Below, piece after piece: positions 36,392-45,806 of a stretch of DNA of 64,000 nucleotides; positions within the stretch are counted from its first letter, which is position 1; every line of letters begins with the position of its first letter. Source of the DNA: Chryseobacterium nakagawai. GTDB lineage: Bacteria > Bacteroidota > Bacteroidia > Flavobacteriales > Weeksellaceae. Below the pieces are notes generated by a model that saw nothing but the letters and a program-made list of their open reading frames with translations, had not been told where the DNA came from and searched no databases. Location of the stretch: contig NZ_LR134386.1 of NCBI RefSeq assembly GCF_900637665.1, forward strand, positions 3,960,501 to 4,024,500, read 5' to 3'. The position numbers and the translations under genes were made by a program.

Positions 36392-37510
36392 TTATTTCTC
36401 CTTGTTTAAAACCCTGTATTTAATACCTGCAAAAGGTTTTTCAATGAAGATTCTGTACACTAAACCACCCGAAAGACAAACCAATACACAAACCAACAAA
36501 CATATACTATCTGAAGTTTCGAGATCGAAATGTTCAAAAAGAATCTGAACCAAATGAATAATTCCCTTATGAGAAAGGTAAACTGTATATGACAAAGCTG
36601 CCAGTTCCGCAGTAATATAGGATTTCCTATTTGAAAAGAATGACGATGCTGAAACAGCTGATAAAACAATAAAACCATAGCTTATGGCCACCAGAGTAAA
36701 CCCAAACACTGACGCTTCTTTTGAGGCCTGTTCATTACATATCCAAAATGAAAATCCCAACAACCCTATCCCAATAAGAAATAGCCTGTTTCCATTTTGG
36801 TGAACCATCCTTTTAAAACCGGAAAAATACTGCATACAATAGCTAATAAGAACTCCGGTTCCAAGACCATCTAATCTTGTATGGGTTGGGTAATATATTT
36901 TCATATACCAGGAACGCCAGAATTCCAGAGAACCAGGATCCGTATCGGCTATACAAATATTCCAGGTTACCAGTCTCATGATGAGAGAAAACATGATAAA
37001 AAGAATAATTAAAACAGTAAAATATTTAAATAATTTTGAGGGCATTATAACCAAAAGAAACAAGGGAAGAATAAGGTAAAACTGTTCTTCAATACATAAA
37101 GACCATGCATGAGAAAATGCCCCCTGGCTGATTACATCCAATCTATAATTCTGGGTGAAGGTTACAAACTTCCATAAAGGAGGTAAAGCTTCCCGCTCCC
37201 TGAAAAAAGGGATGGTAAAATACAGAAAAAGAGTAAAAAAATAAGCCGGAACAATCCTAAAAAAACGTTTAATATAAAAGGTCTTTAAGCTTATTGTTCC
37301 TTTTTCATTCATCTCTTTAAACAATTGTCCTGAAATCAGGAAACCACTCAACACAAAGAAGAGATCAACTCCGGTCCAGCCAAATCTCCCTATAGTATCA
37401 ATCCATTCAGGATGCTTAAATGCCCGATAATGAAACAGTAAAACCATTACAATAGCTAATGCCCTCAGATGATCTAATCCGTAAAGCCTTTCTGATCGTT
37501 CTCTTGTCAT
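36392..37510 (-). CDS. Acyltransferase 3 family membrane protein
   Basis: A 372-residue polytopic protein of the OafA/YrhL acyltransferase family, which O-acetylates cell-surface sugars or similar acceptors. LDHLRALAIVMVLLFHYRAF near the N-terminus holds the family's catalytic-type His; GWTGVDLFFVLSGFLISGQL, FYIKRFFRIVPAYF and WSLCIEEQFYL follow, with about ten hydrophobic helices. The ATG at 37510 is preferred over an in-frame TTG at 37540. It stands alone, so the acceptor is unknown. Confidence 0.9.
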   Translation of the reverse strand: MTRERSERLYGLDHLRALAIVMVLLFHYRAFKHPEWIDTIGRFGWTGVDLFFVLSGFLISGQLFKEMNEKGTISLKTFYIKRFFRIVPAYFFTLFLYFTIPFFREREALPPLWKFVTFTQNYRLDVISQGAFSHAWSLCIEEQFYLILPLFLLVIMPSKLFKYFTVLIILFIMFSLIMRLVTWNICIADTDPGSLEFWRSWYMKIYYPTHTRLDGLGTGVLISYCMQYFSGFKRMVHQNGNRLFLIGIGLLGFSFWICNEQASKEASVFGFTLVAISYGFIVLSAVSASSFFSNRKSYITAELAALSYTVYLSHKGIIHLVQILFEHFDLETSDSICLLVCVLVCLSGGLVYRIFIEKPFAGIKYRVLNKEK

Positions 37511-37689
37511 ATTTTTTGATGCAAATCTTGCTAAAAACAAGACTCCTTTTAAACAGAAGGTTCAGAAAACAGGCATTTCAATGCCAATAGCAAAATAGGT
37601 CGTCTGAATTTTAAACAATGCTGTTGATCTTTATTTTATGGGATTTGACATCAATTCGGCAAACCATGTCTTAAGATTTTTTATTTTTG

Positions 37690-38757
37690 ATGATGATGAA
37701 AACCAGAGCAACCGTGTATAACCTACAAAATATATACTTCCAGTTATTTTTCTGGATCGCTTTGTTTTTGTTTGGGATAGCAAGAGCCTATGATGATTAC
37801 AACGGAGAAATATTTAAACAATTGGTGATTTATAATTTTTGTCATTGGATCTTTCAGATTCTGGCAGCCAATTTTATCTATTATATCCTGATCCGCCATT
37901 TCTTTGACCGAAAAAAATATATTGAATTCACATTCTGCCTGATCCTGGGTTTATACTTTATTTCGGTAGCCAACAGAATCTTTATTGTGGATATTGCTGA
38001 GCCTTTTTTCAGCAATGAACCCAAAGACAGTCTGAGCAGCATTTTTACTGATATCCGGTATCTTTTGTTTCATTATACATTTCCCATCATCAGTGGAGCA
38101 TTTATCTTTATTTCCATCATGTTTTTTATGCGGTATAAAGATGAAAAAGAAAATACCATCCAACTGGAAAAGGAAAAAACCGAACTGGAATTGAAATCTT
38201 TGAAATCCCAGCTTAACCCTCATTTTCTGTTTAACACACTGAATAATATTTATTCACTTTCTATCAGTAATTCAGATAAAACATCCCAATCCATCAGCCA
38301 GCTCTCAGATATTCTGGATTATCTTCTGTACAAAGGACAGAAAAAATGGGTTTCTGTTGCTGATGAACTGAATATTATTGACAATTATATTGCACTGGAA
38401 AGCCTGCGCTATGCTGACGAAAGATTAAAAATAACTAAGAAAATAACATTAACATCGGTGAATTTCATTCCACCATTACTCTACTTAACCTTAGTAGAAA
38501 ATGCCTTTAAACACGGTGCCGGAAAAAGCTCTGAACAAACGGAAATCAAAATAGAATTGGAAACGAATACCCAACATTCTGTTTTCAGAATTGAAAATAC
38601 CTATGATGGCATTTCAGATCCTAATGAAAAAGGAATCGGGATTCGGAATATTAATCAACAGTTGGAGCTTCACTATCAGAAACATTTCACCTTCCGTATT
38701 TCCCGGGAAAACAATATTTTTAACGTTGAAATAATCACTCCTTCACAATATGATTAA
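37690..38757 (+). CDS. LytS/YehU-type sensor histidine kinase
   Basis: A 355-residue membrane kinase with four hydrophobic helices in the first 150 residues, a short coiled coil and the His_kinase domain motif LKSQLNPHFLFNTLNNIYSL (phospho-acceptor His178). The ATP-binding part contains LVENAFKHG and GIGIRNINQQL. No periplasmic sensor domain is evident. There are three adjacent ATG codons (37690, 37693, 37696); the exact start is undecided. It overlaps the response regulator gene by 8 bases. Confidence 0.93.
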   Translation: MMMKTRATVYNLQNIYFQLFFWIALFLFGIARAYDDYNGEIFKQLVIYNFCHWIFQILAANFIYYILIRHFFDRKKYIEFTFCLILGLYFISVANRIFIVDIAEPFFSNEPKDSLSSIFTDIRYLLFHYTFPIISGAFIFISIMFFMRYKDEKENTIQLEKEKTELELKSLKSQLNPHFLFNTLNNIYSLSISNSDKTSQSISQLSDILDYLLYKGQKKWVSVADELNIIDNYIALESLRYADERLKITKKITLTSVNFIPPLLYLTLVENAFKHGAGKSSEQTEIKIELETNTQHSVFRIENTYDGISDPNEKGIGIRNINQQLELHYQKHFTFRISRENNIFNVEIITPSQYD

Positions 38758-39445
38758 CTGTATCATTGTAGATGACGAACCTTTAGCTGCCAGGTTGCTG
38801 GAAAACCATATTTCCAAAATCGATCATTTGAAACTGAAAGCCAAGGCAGAGAATGCCCTGGAAGCTTATAAACTTCTTCAAAATCAGGCTATAGACCTGA
38901 TGTTTCTTGATATTCAGATGCCTCACTTCAACGGAATTGATTTTTTAAAATCTCTTTCACAAAAACCTAAAACAATTTTTACAACCGCATACCGTGACTT
39001 TGCCATTGAAGGATTTGAACTGGAAGCCGTAGACTATCTGTTGAAGCCTATCACTTTTGAACGTTTTTTCAAATCTGTAGAACGGGTGTTGAGAAATATC
39101 AATGATTCAAAAGATGATTTTATCATTCTTAAAACAGAAGGGATGCATCGAAAGTTATCCCTTGCAGACATTATTTATATTGAAAGCCAGGGAAATGACA
39201 TCAAAATAACTTTATCTACAAACGAATCCCTGATCTCAAAAAATAAAATAACGGATCTGGAACTTCTTTTAGCATCAAAAGGGTTTATAAGAATTCACCG
39301 GTCATTTATTATCAATACTGGCTTCGTCACTGCTTTTAACAATCATGAACTTCATCTTGGAACCTATCAGATTCCTATAGGAAGAAGCTACAGACAGGAA
39401 TTTGATAATTTCATGTTAACATTCTCAAAAAACAGACTTTTATAA
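38750..39445 (+). CDS. LytTR-family response regulator
   Basis: A 231-residue two-component regulator. The receiver domain has the acidic pair Asp8/Asp9, phospho-acceptor Asp54 in LMFLDIQMP, Thr at FTTAYR and Lys99 in LLKP. The C-terminal LytTR DNA-binding domain begins near FIILKTEGMHRKLSLADIIY and ends with QIPIGRSYRQEF. It overlaps its kinase gene by 8 bases. Target genes are unknown. Confidence 0.94.
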   Translation: MINCIIVDDEPLAARLLENHISKIDHLKLKAKAENALEAYKLLQNQAIDLMFLDIQMPHFNGIDFLKSLSQKPKTIFTTAYRDFAIEGFELEAVDYLLKPITFERFFKSVERVLRNINDSKDDFIILKTEGMHRKLSLADIIYIESQGNDIKITLSTNESLISKNKITDLELLLASKGFIRIHRSFIINTGFVTAFNNHELHLGTYQIPIGRSYRQEFDNFMLTFSKNRLL

Positions 39446-39829
39446 CTGTTTATTAATAACTTATAGATTGATTCTTTATACATTCTTTTCATTTTCCTAT
39501 GCCCCAATTAGCATTTTAACATTTATTTCAAATTTTTTTTAAGACCACTCCTTTAGAACACCCATTTCTACGCTGTTTTTCAACCTATTACATGTTTCTG
39601 ATTCTTCAAATTGAAGATAAGTATTTTGTGGATATATTTTTTATAATAAAGAAACAAAATACTGTATTACAAAAAGTTACATACAACCAAAAGCTCCCGT
39701 CCCTATCTGTCCATTTCTTATGGATATTAAAAAAAAGTATTACTTTTGCCTGAGCGAATAAAATTGCTTTTTAGCCGTTTTATTTGTAAATTTATGTGCA
39801 CCAATTTATAAAACATTAAAATTCATTCC
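39446..39829. other. Intergenic spacer
   Basis: AT-rich, no gene seen. TTTTG (39743-39747) and TTTATTTG upstream of the next gene form an approximate promoter for it. Confidence 0.35.
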
Positions 39830-40390
39830 ATGAGAAAAATAATTCTACTTATTACATGTATGTTCGGTATTTCAGTTTTCTCTCAGATTAAAGTGTTGAA
39901 AAATGAAAGTTTGGTGGAAATCGGCAAAGATAATTCTGTTGGTTTATATAAAAAAGAAGACAAATATACTGTCAATTATCAGGATCTGAATACCAGCAAC
40001 CTGAACACAATCCGAGCTTTTTCATTCCAAAATCTGAACGGGGACGTTTCAGGACTCTATAAACTCATTATGGATGGCTTTATCTCTAATCCTGAAGAAA
40101 ATATTGTATTGGAACTTCCCAATGATATCATCGAGCTGCATTACGAAAAAAACTATGGCCAGCCTACTGTACAGTTTATCCAATACATCAATAAAAACAG
40201 AAAATATGTGGGTAAATCACAGTTTTTAACTCAAAAACAGGTTGATAAAGTATTTGGAAGAACAAACGGTAAATACGCTATGTATGATAAAGCTTCCATC
40301 ATTAATCAGGAAGGGGTTAAAAAAGGAGGAGCAAGTTCCGCTTCTACTACAACTCCGGCTACCGGAGCTAAGAAAAAAACAAAAAAATAA
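39830..40390 (+). CDS. Exported protein of unknown function
   Basis: A 186-residue protein with a signal peptide (MRKIILLITCMFGISVFSQ). The central 130 residues look globular, with LVEIGKDNSVGLYKKEDKYT and DVSGLYKLIMDGF. The final 25 residues are low-complexity, Ser/Thr/Ala then Lys-rich (GAKKKTKK). I do not recognise a family. It is followed by a terminator, so it is monocistronic. Confidence 0.75.
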   Translation: MRKIILLITCMFGISVFSQIKVLKNESLVEIGKDNSVGLYKKEDKYTVNYQDLNTSNLNTIRAFSFQNLNGDVSGLYKLIMDGFISNPEENIVLELPNDIIELHYEKNYGQPTVQFIQYINKNRKYVGKSQFLTQKQVDKVFGRTNGKYAMYDKASIINQEGVKKGGASSASTTTPATGAKKKTKK

Positions 40391-40411
40391 TTTTAATTTA
40401 TAAATATTGCG

Positions 40412-40439
40412 AAACTCATTCCATCGAATGAGTTTTTTT
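40412..40439 (+). terminator. Intrinsic terminator
   Basis: AAACTCATT (40412-40420) pairs with AATGAGTTT (40427-40435), followed by a T-run. It lies after the exported unknown protein and 30 bases before the ABC ATPase start. Confidence 0.8.
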
Positions 40440-40470
40440 ATTTTATTTTTGCAGAAAGACATTAAAAATT

Positions 40471-41178
40471 ATGCCGCTTCAGATAAACAATTTAACTAAA
40501 AAATTTGGTGAGCAGACTGCTTTAAATACTATCAATATTTCTATTGATAAAAATGAGATCATCGGTCTTCTCGGTCCTAACGGTGCCGGAAAATCCACCC
40601 TGATGAAATCTATTGTAGGGGCACTAAAAATTGATGAAGGGGAAATTATCTTTAATGGCCACAACATTACCGAGCACGAGATTGAAAGCAAGAAGAAAAT
40701 TGGCTTTCTCCCGGAAAACAATCCACTGTATCTGGAGATGTATGTAAAAGAATATCTTCAATTCGTAGCCAATATCCACAAAATATCTGAATCTAAGGTA
40801 GATGAAGTTATTGAACTGGTAGGAATTACCCCGGAAAAATCCAAAAGAATCGGGCAGCTTTCAAAAGGTTACAAGCAGCGTGTAGGATTAGCTCAGGCAA
40901 TTATTCATCAACCGGATTTATTAATTTTGGATGAGCCTACCAATGGACTTGATCCTAACCAGATTCTGGAAATCAGAAATGTGATAAAAGAAATTGGGCA
41001 ACAAAAAACGGTTTTACTTTCTACACACATCATGCAGGAGGTAGAAGCGCTTTGTTCAAGAGTGATTCTTATTCATAAAGGAAATATTCTTCAGGATTGC
41101 CCTATTGACGAATTTAAAGGGAAATTTGACAGTCTGGAAGAGGCTTTTGCGAGCTATACTGCGGTTCAGAAAAATTAA
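40471..41178 (+). CDS. ABC transporter ATP-binding protein without a neighbouring permease
   Basis: A 235-residue ATPase with Walker A GPNGAGKST, signature LSKGYKQRVGLA, Walker B LLILDEPTNGLD and switch His in STHIMQEVEAL. It resembles the GldA group (gliding/type IX-associated ABC exporters) but ends without the C-terminal extension of those proteins, so I do not use that symbol. No permease gene is nearby; the partner would have to be encoded elsewhere. Confidence 0.9.
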   Translation: MPLQINNLTKKFGEQTALNTINISIDKNEIIGLLGPNGAGKSTLMKSIVGALKIDEGEIIFNGHNITEHEIESKKKIGFLPENNPLYLEMYVKEYLQFVANIHKISESKVDEVIELVGITPEKSKRIGQLSKGYKQRVGLAQAIIHQPDLLILDEPTNGLDPNQILEIRNVIKEIGQQKTVLLSTHIMQEVEALCSRVILIHKGNILQDCPIDEFKGKFDSLEEAFASYTAVQKN

Positions 41179-41260
41179 GATTTGCTTGATATGGATAAAT
41201 TCAAATCTCAAATTAAAAATATATTGTTGAGATTCCTATGAAATGAAAAAGATGGTAAGT

Positions 41261-41302
41261 AAAACTATGTTTTACATTCCTTAGGAATCTTAGTTTTTTT
41301 AA
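41261..41302 (+). terminator. Probable terminator of the lone ABC ATPase gene
   Basis: AAAACTA near 41261 pairs with TAGTTTT before a T-run at 41294-41300. An inner ATTCC/GGAAT hairpin sits in between. Confidence 0.55.
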
Positions 41303-41413
41303 TAATGCATTGAAGGATTTCTTTCTTCATTGAGAGGTACAGCCTATTAAAAAGCATAAACAATGGCTTCATATTTGATGATGTTTGAACAGTTAACCAA
41401 TAACCATTATAAT

Positions 41414-41851
41414 ATGATTAAGTACTTCTTATTAGGAGCTTTTTCTTTAGCTCAGTTCTCTTTTGTTTCTGCTAAAGAAACTCCTGAATTTTCAAAAAGC
41501 AACACCCTTACCTATCATGCTTTCCAACAGGTTCCAAAAACCGTGATTATTAAAACTAAAAAATTTAAGATCAGAATTGATAAGCAGCCTAATGGTAAAT
41601 ACTTGTACCAATCCTGGAATGCTAATGCAAAAATTACTGCTAAACCCAGCATGATTATTAGTGATGGTGAGCTGATTCCTGATGGCAGCGGAGGCAACTA
41701 TTATTTCAACTTTAATAATGATGGCCACAGCTATCAGGTATGGAGAAACTATCTGACTAACTCTGCAAAAAAAGCCCCTTATACCCTGGTAGTTTATGAT
41801 TCTAATGACCAGGAGGTCGTACGTCAGGATGCACAGGTAGTTAAAAATTAA
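41414..41851 (+). CDS. Exported protein of unknown function
   Basis: A 145-residue protein starting MIKYFLLGAFSLAQFSFVSA, a signal peptide; the upstream in-frame ATG at 41363 would place it internally and is less likely. The mature part, with KTKKFKIRIDKQPNGKYLYQ and GNYYFNFNNDGHSYQVW, looks like an all-beta fold. No family recognised. Single gene. Confidence 0.75.
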   Translation: MIKYFLLGAFSLAQFSFVSAKETPEFSKSNTLTYHAFQQVPKTVIIKTKKFKIRIDKQPNGKYLYQSWNANAKITAKPSMIISDGELIPDGSGGNYYFNFNNDGHSYQVWRNYLTNSAKKAPYTLVVYDSNDQEVVRQDAQVVKN

Positions 41852-41868
41852 TATAAATTGAATTCCAG

Positions 41869-42005
41869 CAGGAAGCTGAAGGAGAAAAGTTGGAAATTTT
41901 TGTAAAATTAATTTCCAAAAGTCTTAAATCATCTGAATTTTGCCCATAGCTCAATTTAGAATACCTTAAACAAATGCATTTCTCTTCCAGCATCCTGCTT
42001 TTTTA
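41869..42005. repeat. Long imperfect inverted repeat
   Basis: AGCAGGAAGCTGAAGGAGAA (from 41869) is nearly complementary to TTCTCTTCCAGCATCCTGCT (ending about 42000), with about 90 bases between. A T-run follows. It lies between two convergent genes and may act as a terminator for the plus-strand gene. Confidence 0.4.
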
Positions 42006-42015
42006 TTATAGAATG

Positions 42016-42816
42016 TTATGTTCCGGCTTGTCTTAATTCCGTAAGAAAACGGCTGTCATTATAGCTTTCTTTAGCTGCATTATATCCAATATCAAAAATT
42101 TGTTCAAGGCGGTCTTTTCCGCGTTCAAAAGTTCCATAAGTAGATAGTTTTTGAGAAGAAATAAACCAGTCACAGTAATCAAATTTCACTTTCTCTATTC
42201 TATAGGAAAGAAGATCATAAGAACGGGAGACAATAGCTTTAATTGAATTTAGATCTTTGATTTTAGCATCATTGGGAGGAGAAACAAATACTCCAATAAG
42301 TTTATCACAATCATCTCTGATAATATCTGCCGGAAAATTGTTCAACACTCCCCCATCACAATACATTTCGTCACCAATAATATAAGGTGTAGTAATTCCG
42401 GGGATAGAACATGATGCAATAATGGCGTCCACCACTTCAAAATCCTTATCAAAAATCTTCTGGGTTCCGGAAACCAATTCAGTGGCTACAATTTTCACTT
42501 CAATATCAAGGTCATCCAATTTCATATCACTAAAAATAGGCTTAAGATAGTTTCTGAAAATAATAGAGGAAACCAATCCTGGCTGATTGAATGCAAAATG
42601 TTTCCAGTTAAAAAAATAAACGGAATTGAAAAATTCCAGAATTTCTTCAGGAGTCTTTCCTACCGCATGAAGGCACCCTACAATAGACCCTGCACTGCAA
42701 CAGGAAAGAATGTCTATGTCTACGTTTTTTTCCTTCAAGAATTTTAATACCCCCGCATGGGCGATGCCTTTGGTACCGCCTCCTGACAAAACCAATCCTG
42801 TTTTCTCAAAATTCAT
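42016..42816 (-). CDS. Patatin-like phospholipase
   Basis: A 266-residue patatin-family lipid acyl hydrolase. The oxyanion loop is SGGGTKGIAHAG (residues 11-22). The nucleophile is Ser41, but in the sequence CCSAGS rather than the usual GxSxG; Asp154 in the DGG motif (CDGGVLNNFP) completes the Ser-Asp dyad. I use ATG 42816; a start at 42837 would add seven residues. No signal peptide, so probably cytoplasmic. Monocistronic. Confidence 0.9.
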   Translation of the reverse strand: MNFEKTGLVLSGGGTKGIAHAGVLKFLKEKNVDIDILSCCSAGSIVGCLHAVGKTPEEILEFFNSVYFFNWKHFAFNQPGLVSSIIFRNYLKPIFSDMKLDDLDIEVKIVATELVSGTQKIFDKDFEVVDAIIASCSIPGITTPYIIGDEMYCDGGVLNNFPADIIRDDCDKLIGVFVSPPNDAKIKDLNSIKAIVSRSYDLLSYRIEKVKFDYCDWFISSQKLSTYGTFERGKDRLEQIFDIGYNAAKESYNDSRFLTELRQAGT

Positions 42817-43196
42817 TGAATAAATGTAAGAAAACACCTTGATATAATCTGATTAATTTTTATAAATATGCGATTTTAAAATTATTTTAACACATAATTC
42901 AGCCATTGATTAATTTTCTTCTCTTTTCTTTCCCTCAAAATAGATTCAGCTTGAAAATTATGACAATCCATTCAAGGCCCATTTCCAAATGACAATTATA
43001 CATTTACAATTAAAAATAAAAAAAGTTATCTATTGATGGTATCTTAAAAGAGGTTGAGTTGATGATGAAGTAAATACGAAATACCTTTATTCTAATGGGT
43101 AAATAAAAACCTCACAGGTTTAGGTTTGATTTATGCTCAATGTAAGCTTACTCTTTACAGAACAAATTGAGCAATGTCTTTAATATATTGGAAAAG
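42817..43196. other. Intergenic spacer
   Basis: About 380 bases without a supported gene. A short inverted repeat (TGCTCAAT near 43134 with ATTGAGCA ending 43173) is the only structure noticed. Confidence 0.35.
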
Positions 43197-43226
43197 AAAA
43201 ACCACAGCAAAATTGCTGTAGTTTTT
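43197..43226 (-). terminator. Probable terminator of the 43259 gene
   Basis: AAAAACCACAGCAA pairs with TTGCTGTAGTTTTT with one mismatch (43197-43226). On the minus strand it is followed by a T-rich stretch. Confidence 0.6.
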
Positions 43227-43258
43227 AGTGGCTAAATTAATTTCAACGTATTAATATT

Positions 43259-43861
43259 CTATTGGTTGTTATATAACTCCAGGACTTTTATAATATCTTC
43301 ATCCTTCTTAGATTTATCAACTAACCTCACAAGATCCTGATGATCTTGTAATTTTTCTTTGAGATTATTTTTAATACCAGGGTTAAAAAAGCCTGATTCA
43401 TTAATCACTTTTCCATCAGCCTTATTAATGAGAAAGTCTGTTTTATTCATTTTATAACCCGTTAATCCTATATAAAAGTAATCTCTATACCAACTTAGTT
43501 TCCCTTGAAATAATATTTCTATAAGACCAAAATCATATTTAGTAAGACGAAGTGACGTTGAAGAAGTGAACTTTCTCACTACATTCTGAGGGTCTGTAAC
43601 TTCCATATAGTCGATATCAAATTCACTTATTACAGTCTTGTTCCCTAAAGAATCCAACATATTTACCTGTTTGATATAAGTAGCAGGAGAAAATTTTTTA
43701 TTCGTAAAAATACCAATATTCTGAACTCTTGTTTTAATAGTATCAGTAGAGTTTTTTAACACATATTTTACGGGAAAATGATTTTCTTTATACTGAAAAT
43801 GATTCTGAGAAAACACAGAAATAAAACAGAATAAAGAAAATAAAAATGTAATTTTTTTCAT
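43259..43861 (-). CDS. Exported protein of unknown function
   Basis: A 200-residue protein with a clear signal peptide (MKKITFLFSLFCFISVFSQ). The mature region is rich in Lys, Asn and aromatic residues, with no cysteine, metal-binding or catalytic motif that I can identify. The C-terminal 40 residues are charged and probably helical (NLKEKLQDHQDLVRLVDKSK). It is downstream of lpdA on the same strand, but a terminator separates them. Confidence 0.7.
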   Translation of the reverse strand: MKKITFLFSLFCFISVFSQNHFQYKENHFPVKYVLKNSTDTIKTRVQNIGIFTNKKFSPATYIKQVNMLDSLGNKTVISEFDIDYMEVTDPQNVVRKFTSSTSLRLTKYDFGLIEILFQGKLSWYRDYFYIGLTGYKMNKTDFLINKADGKVINESGFFNPGIKNNLKEKLQDHQDLVRLVDKSKKDEDIIKVLELYNNQ

Positions 43862-43875
43862 TTAGAATCCATTAA

Positions 43876-43901
43876 AAAAGCTCAGAAAAATCTGAGCTTT
43901 T
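43876..43901 (-). terminator. Intrinsic terminator of lpdA
   Basis: AAAAGCTCAGA (43876-43886) pairs with TCTGAGCTTTT (43891-43901). On the minus strand a run of T follows. Confidence 0.8.
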
Positions 43902-43926
43902 GTTATATAAATTTCTGTATTTCAGA

Positions 43927-45315
43927 TTAGATGTGGATCACTTCTCCATAAGCAGCAGCTGCTGCTTCCATGATCGCTTCAGAAACAGTTGGGTGTGGGT
44001 GGATCGATTTGATGATCTCGTGACCTGTAGTTTCTAATTTTCTAGCAACTACTGCTTCAGCAACCATATCAGTTACTCCTTCCCCAATCATGTGACATCC
44101 TAACCACTCCCCATATTTAGCATCAAAGATTACTTTGATAAATCCGTCTGTATTTCCGTTAGCTGTAGCTTTACCACTTGCAGAAAGAGGGAATTTACCC
44201 ACTTTGATTTCATATCCTTTTTCTTTAGCCTGCTTTTCAGTAAGACCTACAGAAGCTACTTCAGGATGACAGTAAGTACATCCAGGGATATTGCCATAGT
44301 CAATTTTCTCAACGTTCATCCCTTTGATTTTCTCTACACAAGTAATTCCTTCTGCAGAAGCAACGTGAGCCAATGCCTGAGTTGGGATGATATCACCGAT
44401 TGCATAGTACCCTGGTGCTGAAGTTTCATACCATTCGTTTACTAAAACTCTCCCTTTATCTGTCTGGATACCTACTTCTTCTAAACCGATGTTTTCGATA
44501 TTAGCAGCAATACCTACAGCAGATAATAACACATCAGCTTCAAGGGTAATGTTTCCATTAGCCGTTTTAACATTCGCTTTTACGCCTTCTCCTGTTGTAT
44601 CTACGCTCTCTACAGAAGCGTTGGTCATAATTTCGATTCCTGATTTTTTCAGAGATTTCTCTAAGTGTTTAGAGATTTCTTCATCTTCTACAGGAACAAT
44701 GTTTGGCATAAATTCAACAACCGTCACTTTAGTTCCCATTGTATTATAGAAGTCAGCAAATTCTACCCCAATAGCTCCAGAACCTACAACGATCATAGAT
44801 TTTGGCTGCTCAGGAAGAGATAATGCCTGTCTGTATCCAATTACTTTTTTACCATCTTGCGGTAAGTTTGGTAATTCTCTTGAACGAGCTCCTGTAGCAA
44901 TGATAATGTGGTTACCAGTATATTCTACTACTTTACCGTCTTTATCTGTTACAGAAACCTTTTTACCTTTCTGTACTTTTGCAGTACCAAGAATTACGTC
45001 AATCTTGTTCTTTTTCATTAAGAACTCGATTCCTTTGCTCATTTTGCTGGCAACACCACGGCTTCTCTGAATCACATTCGGGAATTCGAAGCTTGCTTCT
45101 ACTTTATTTAATCCGTAATCTTCAGCATGGTTGATATAATGAAAAACCTGAGCAGATTTCAATAAAGCTTTGGTTGGAATACATCCCCAGTTAAGGCAAA
45201 TTCCTCCTAAGTTTTCTTTCTCGATAATTGCGGTTTTGAAACCCAATTGCGCTGCTCTGATCGCAGTAACATATCCACCAGGACCACTTCCAATGACAAT
45301 AATATCGTAATTCAT
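43927..45315 (-). CDS. lpdA: Dihydrolipoyl dehydrogenase
   Basis: E3 component of 2-oxoacid dehydrogenase complexes and the glycine cleavage system, a cytoplasmic FAD flavoenzyme. The 462-residue protein has FAD motif GSGPGGYVTAIRAAQLG, the redox disulfide Cys40/Cys45 in GGICLNWGCIPTK, the NAD motif VVGSGAIGVEFADFY, and the C-terminal HPHPTVSEAI with the catalytic His-Glu pair. Codon choice here is more regular than in neighbours, fitting high expression. No other complex subunit is adjacent. Confidence 0.96.
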   Translation of the reverse strand: MNYDIIVIGSGPGGYVTAIRAAQLGFKTAIIEKENLGGICLNWGCIPTKALLKSAQVFHYINHAEDYGLNKVEASFEFPNVIQRSRGVASKMSKGIEFLMKKNKIDVILGTAKVQKGKKVSVTDKDGKVVEYTGNHIIIATGARSRELPNLPQDGKKVIGYRQALSLPEQPKSMIVVGSGAIGVEFADFYNTMGTKVTVVEFMPNIVPVEDEEISKHLEKSLKKSGIEIMTNASVESVDTTGEGVKANVKTANGNITLEADVLLSAVGIAANIENIGLEEVGIQTDKGRVLVNEWYETSAPGYYAIGDIIPTQALAHVASAEGITCVEKIKGMNVEKIDYGNIPGCTYCHPEVASVGLTEKQAKEKGYEIKVGKFPLSASGKATANGNTDGFIKVIFDAKYGEWLGCHMIGEGVTDMVAEAVVARKLETTGHEIIKSIHPHPTVSEAIMEAAAAAYGEVIHI

Positions 45316-45426
45316 TACTTTAAAAATTTTTATGCGAATTTAAGGAAAAATATTGGATGTTTCACGTTTCTTCAAATTGATCTTAAAATCCATCAATAAG
45401 CCATTTTCGTTCAATTTTAAATAAAA

Positions 45427-45453
45427 AAAGAGAACACAAAAAGCATTCTCTTT
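45427..45453 (-). terminator. Intrinsic terminator
   Basis: AAAGAGAA (45427-45434) pairs with TTCTCTTT (45446-45453). The A-run before it becomes a T-run on the minus strand. It serves the small exported protein gene at 45543. Confidence 0.6.
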
Positions 45454-45542
45454 CAACAAAAATTATTGTTACATGTAAACTTCGTAAAATTTCCTTTATA
45501 GAATTTTACTCATCAAATTTTAATAAGTGCAAGAAATTCGTA

Positions 45543-45806
45543 TTATTTCGCTTGTCTAAGCAATCGTTTTTCAGCCTCGTATCTTTTATTTAAAGCCTTC
45601 ATCTGATCTCTCTTCATCTGTTTGGTAGCCAATGGATGGTTCAGGATCAGTTTCTTTTCTGTATTGTATTTTTTATCCAATTCCTGTCTCTTAAGATTGA
45701 CTAATTCACTCTTTGAGGGATGTGGAGGAACGGGCGGATGCTTTTGTCCAAAAACATTCATAGATAAGCCTAATAAGAACAGGGTTGAGATCAATAACTT
45801 TTTCAT
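45543..45806 (-). CDS. Small exported basic protein, unknown
   Basis: An 87-residue protein: signal peptide MKKLLISTLFLLGLSMNVFG, a short Pro/His stretch (KHPPVPPHP), then about 60 highly charged residues predicted to be one long helix or coiled coil (ELDKKYNTEKKLILNHPLAT and on). I use ATG 45806; an in-frame start at 45884 would hide the signal peptide. No family assigned; possibly a periplasmic or surface adaptor. Confidence 0.65.
   Translation of the reverse strand: MKKLLISTLFLLGLSMNVFGQKHPPVPPHPSKSELVNLKRQELDKKYNTEKKLILNHPLATKQMKRDQMKALNKRYEAEKRLLRQAK

Noticed and set aside
40471..41178. Naming the lone ATPase gldA
   Set aside because: It is only 235 residues, lacks the C-terminal part expected of GldA, and no gldF/gldG-type permease is adjacent.
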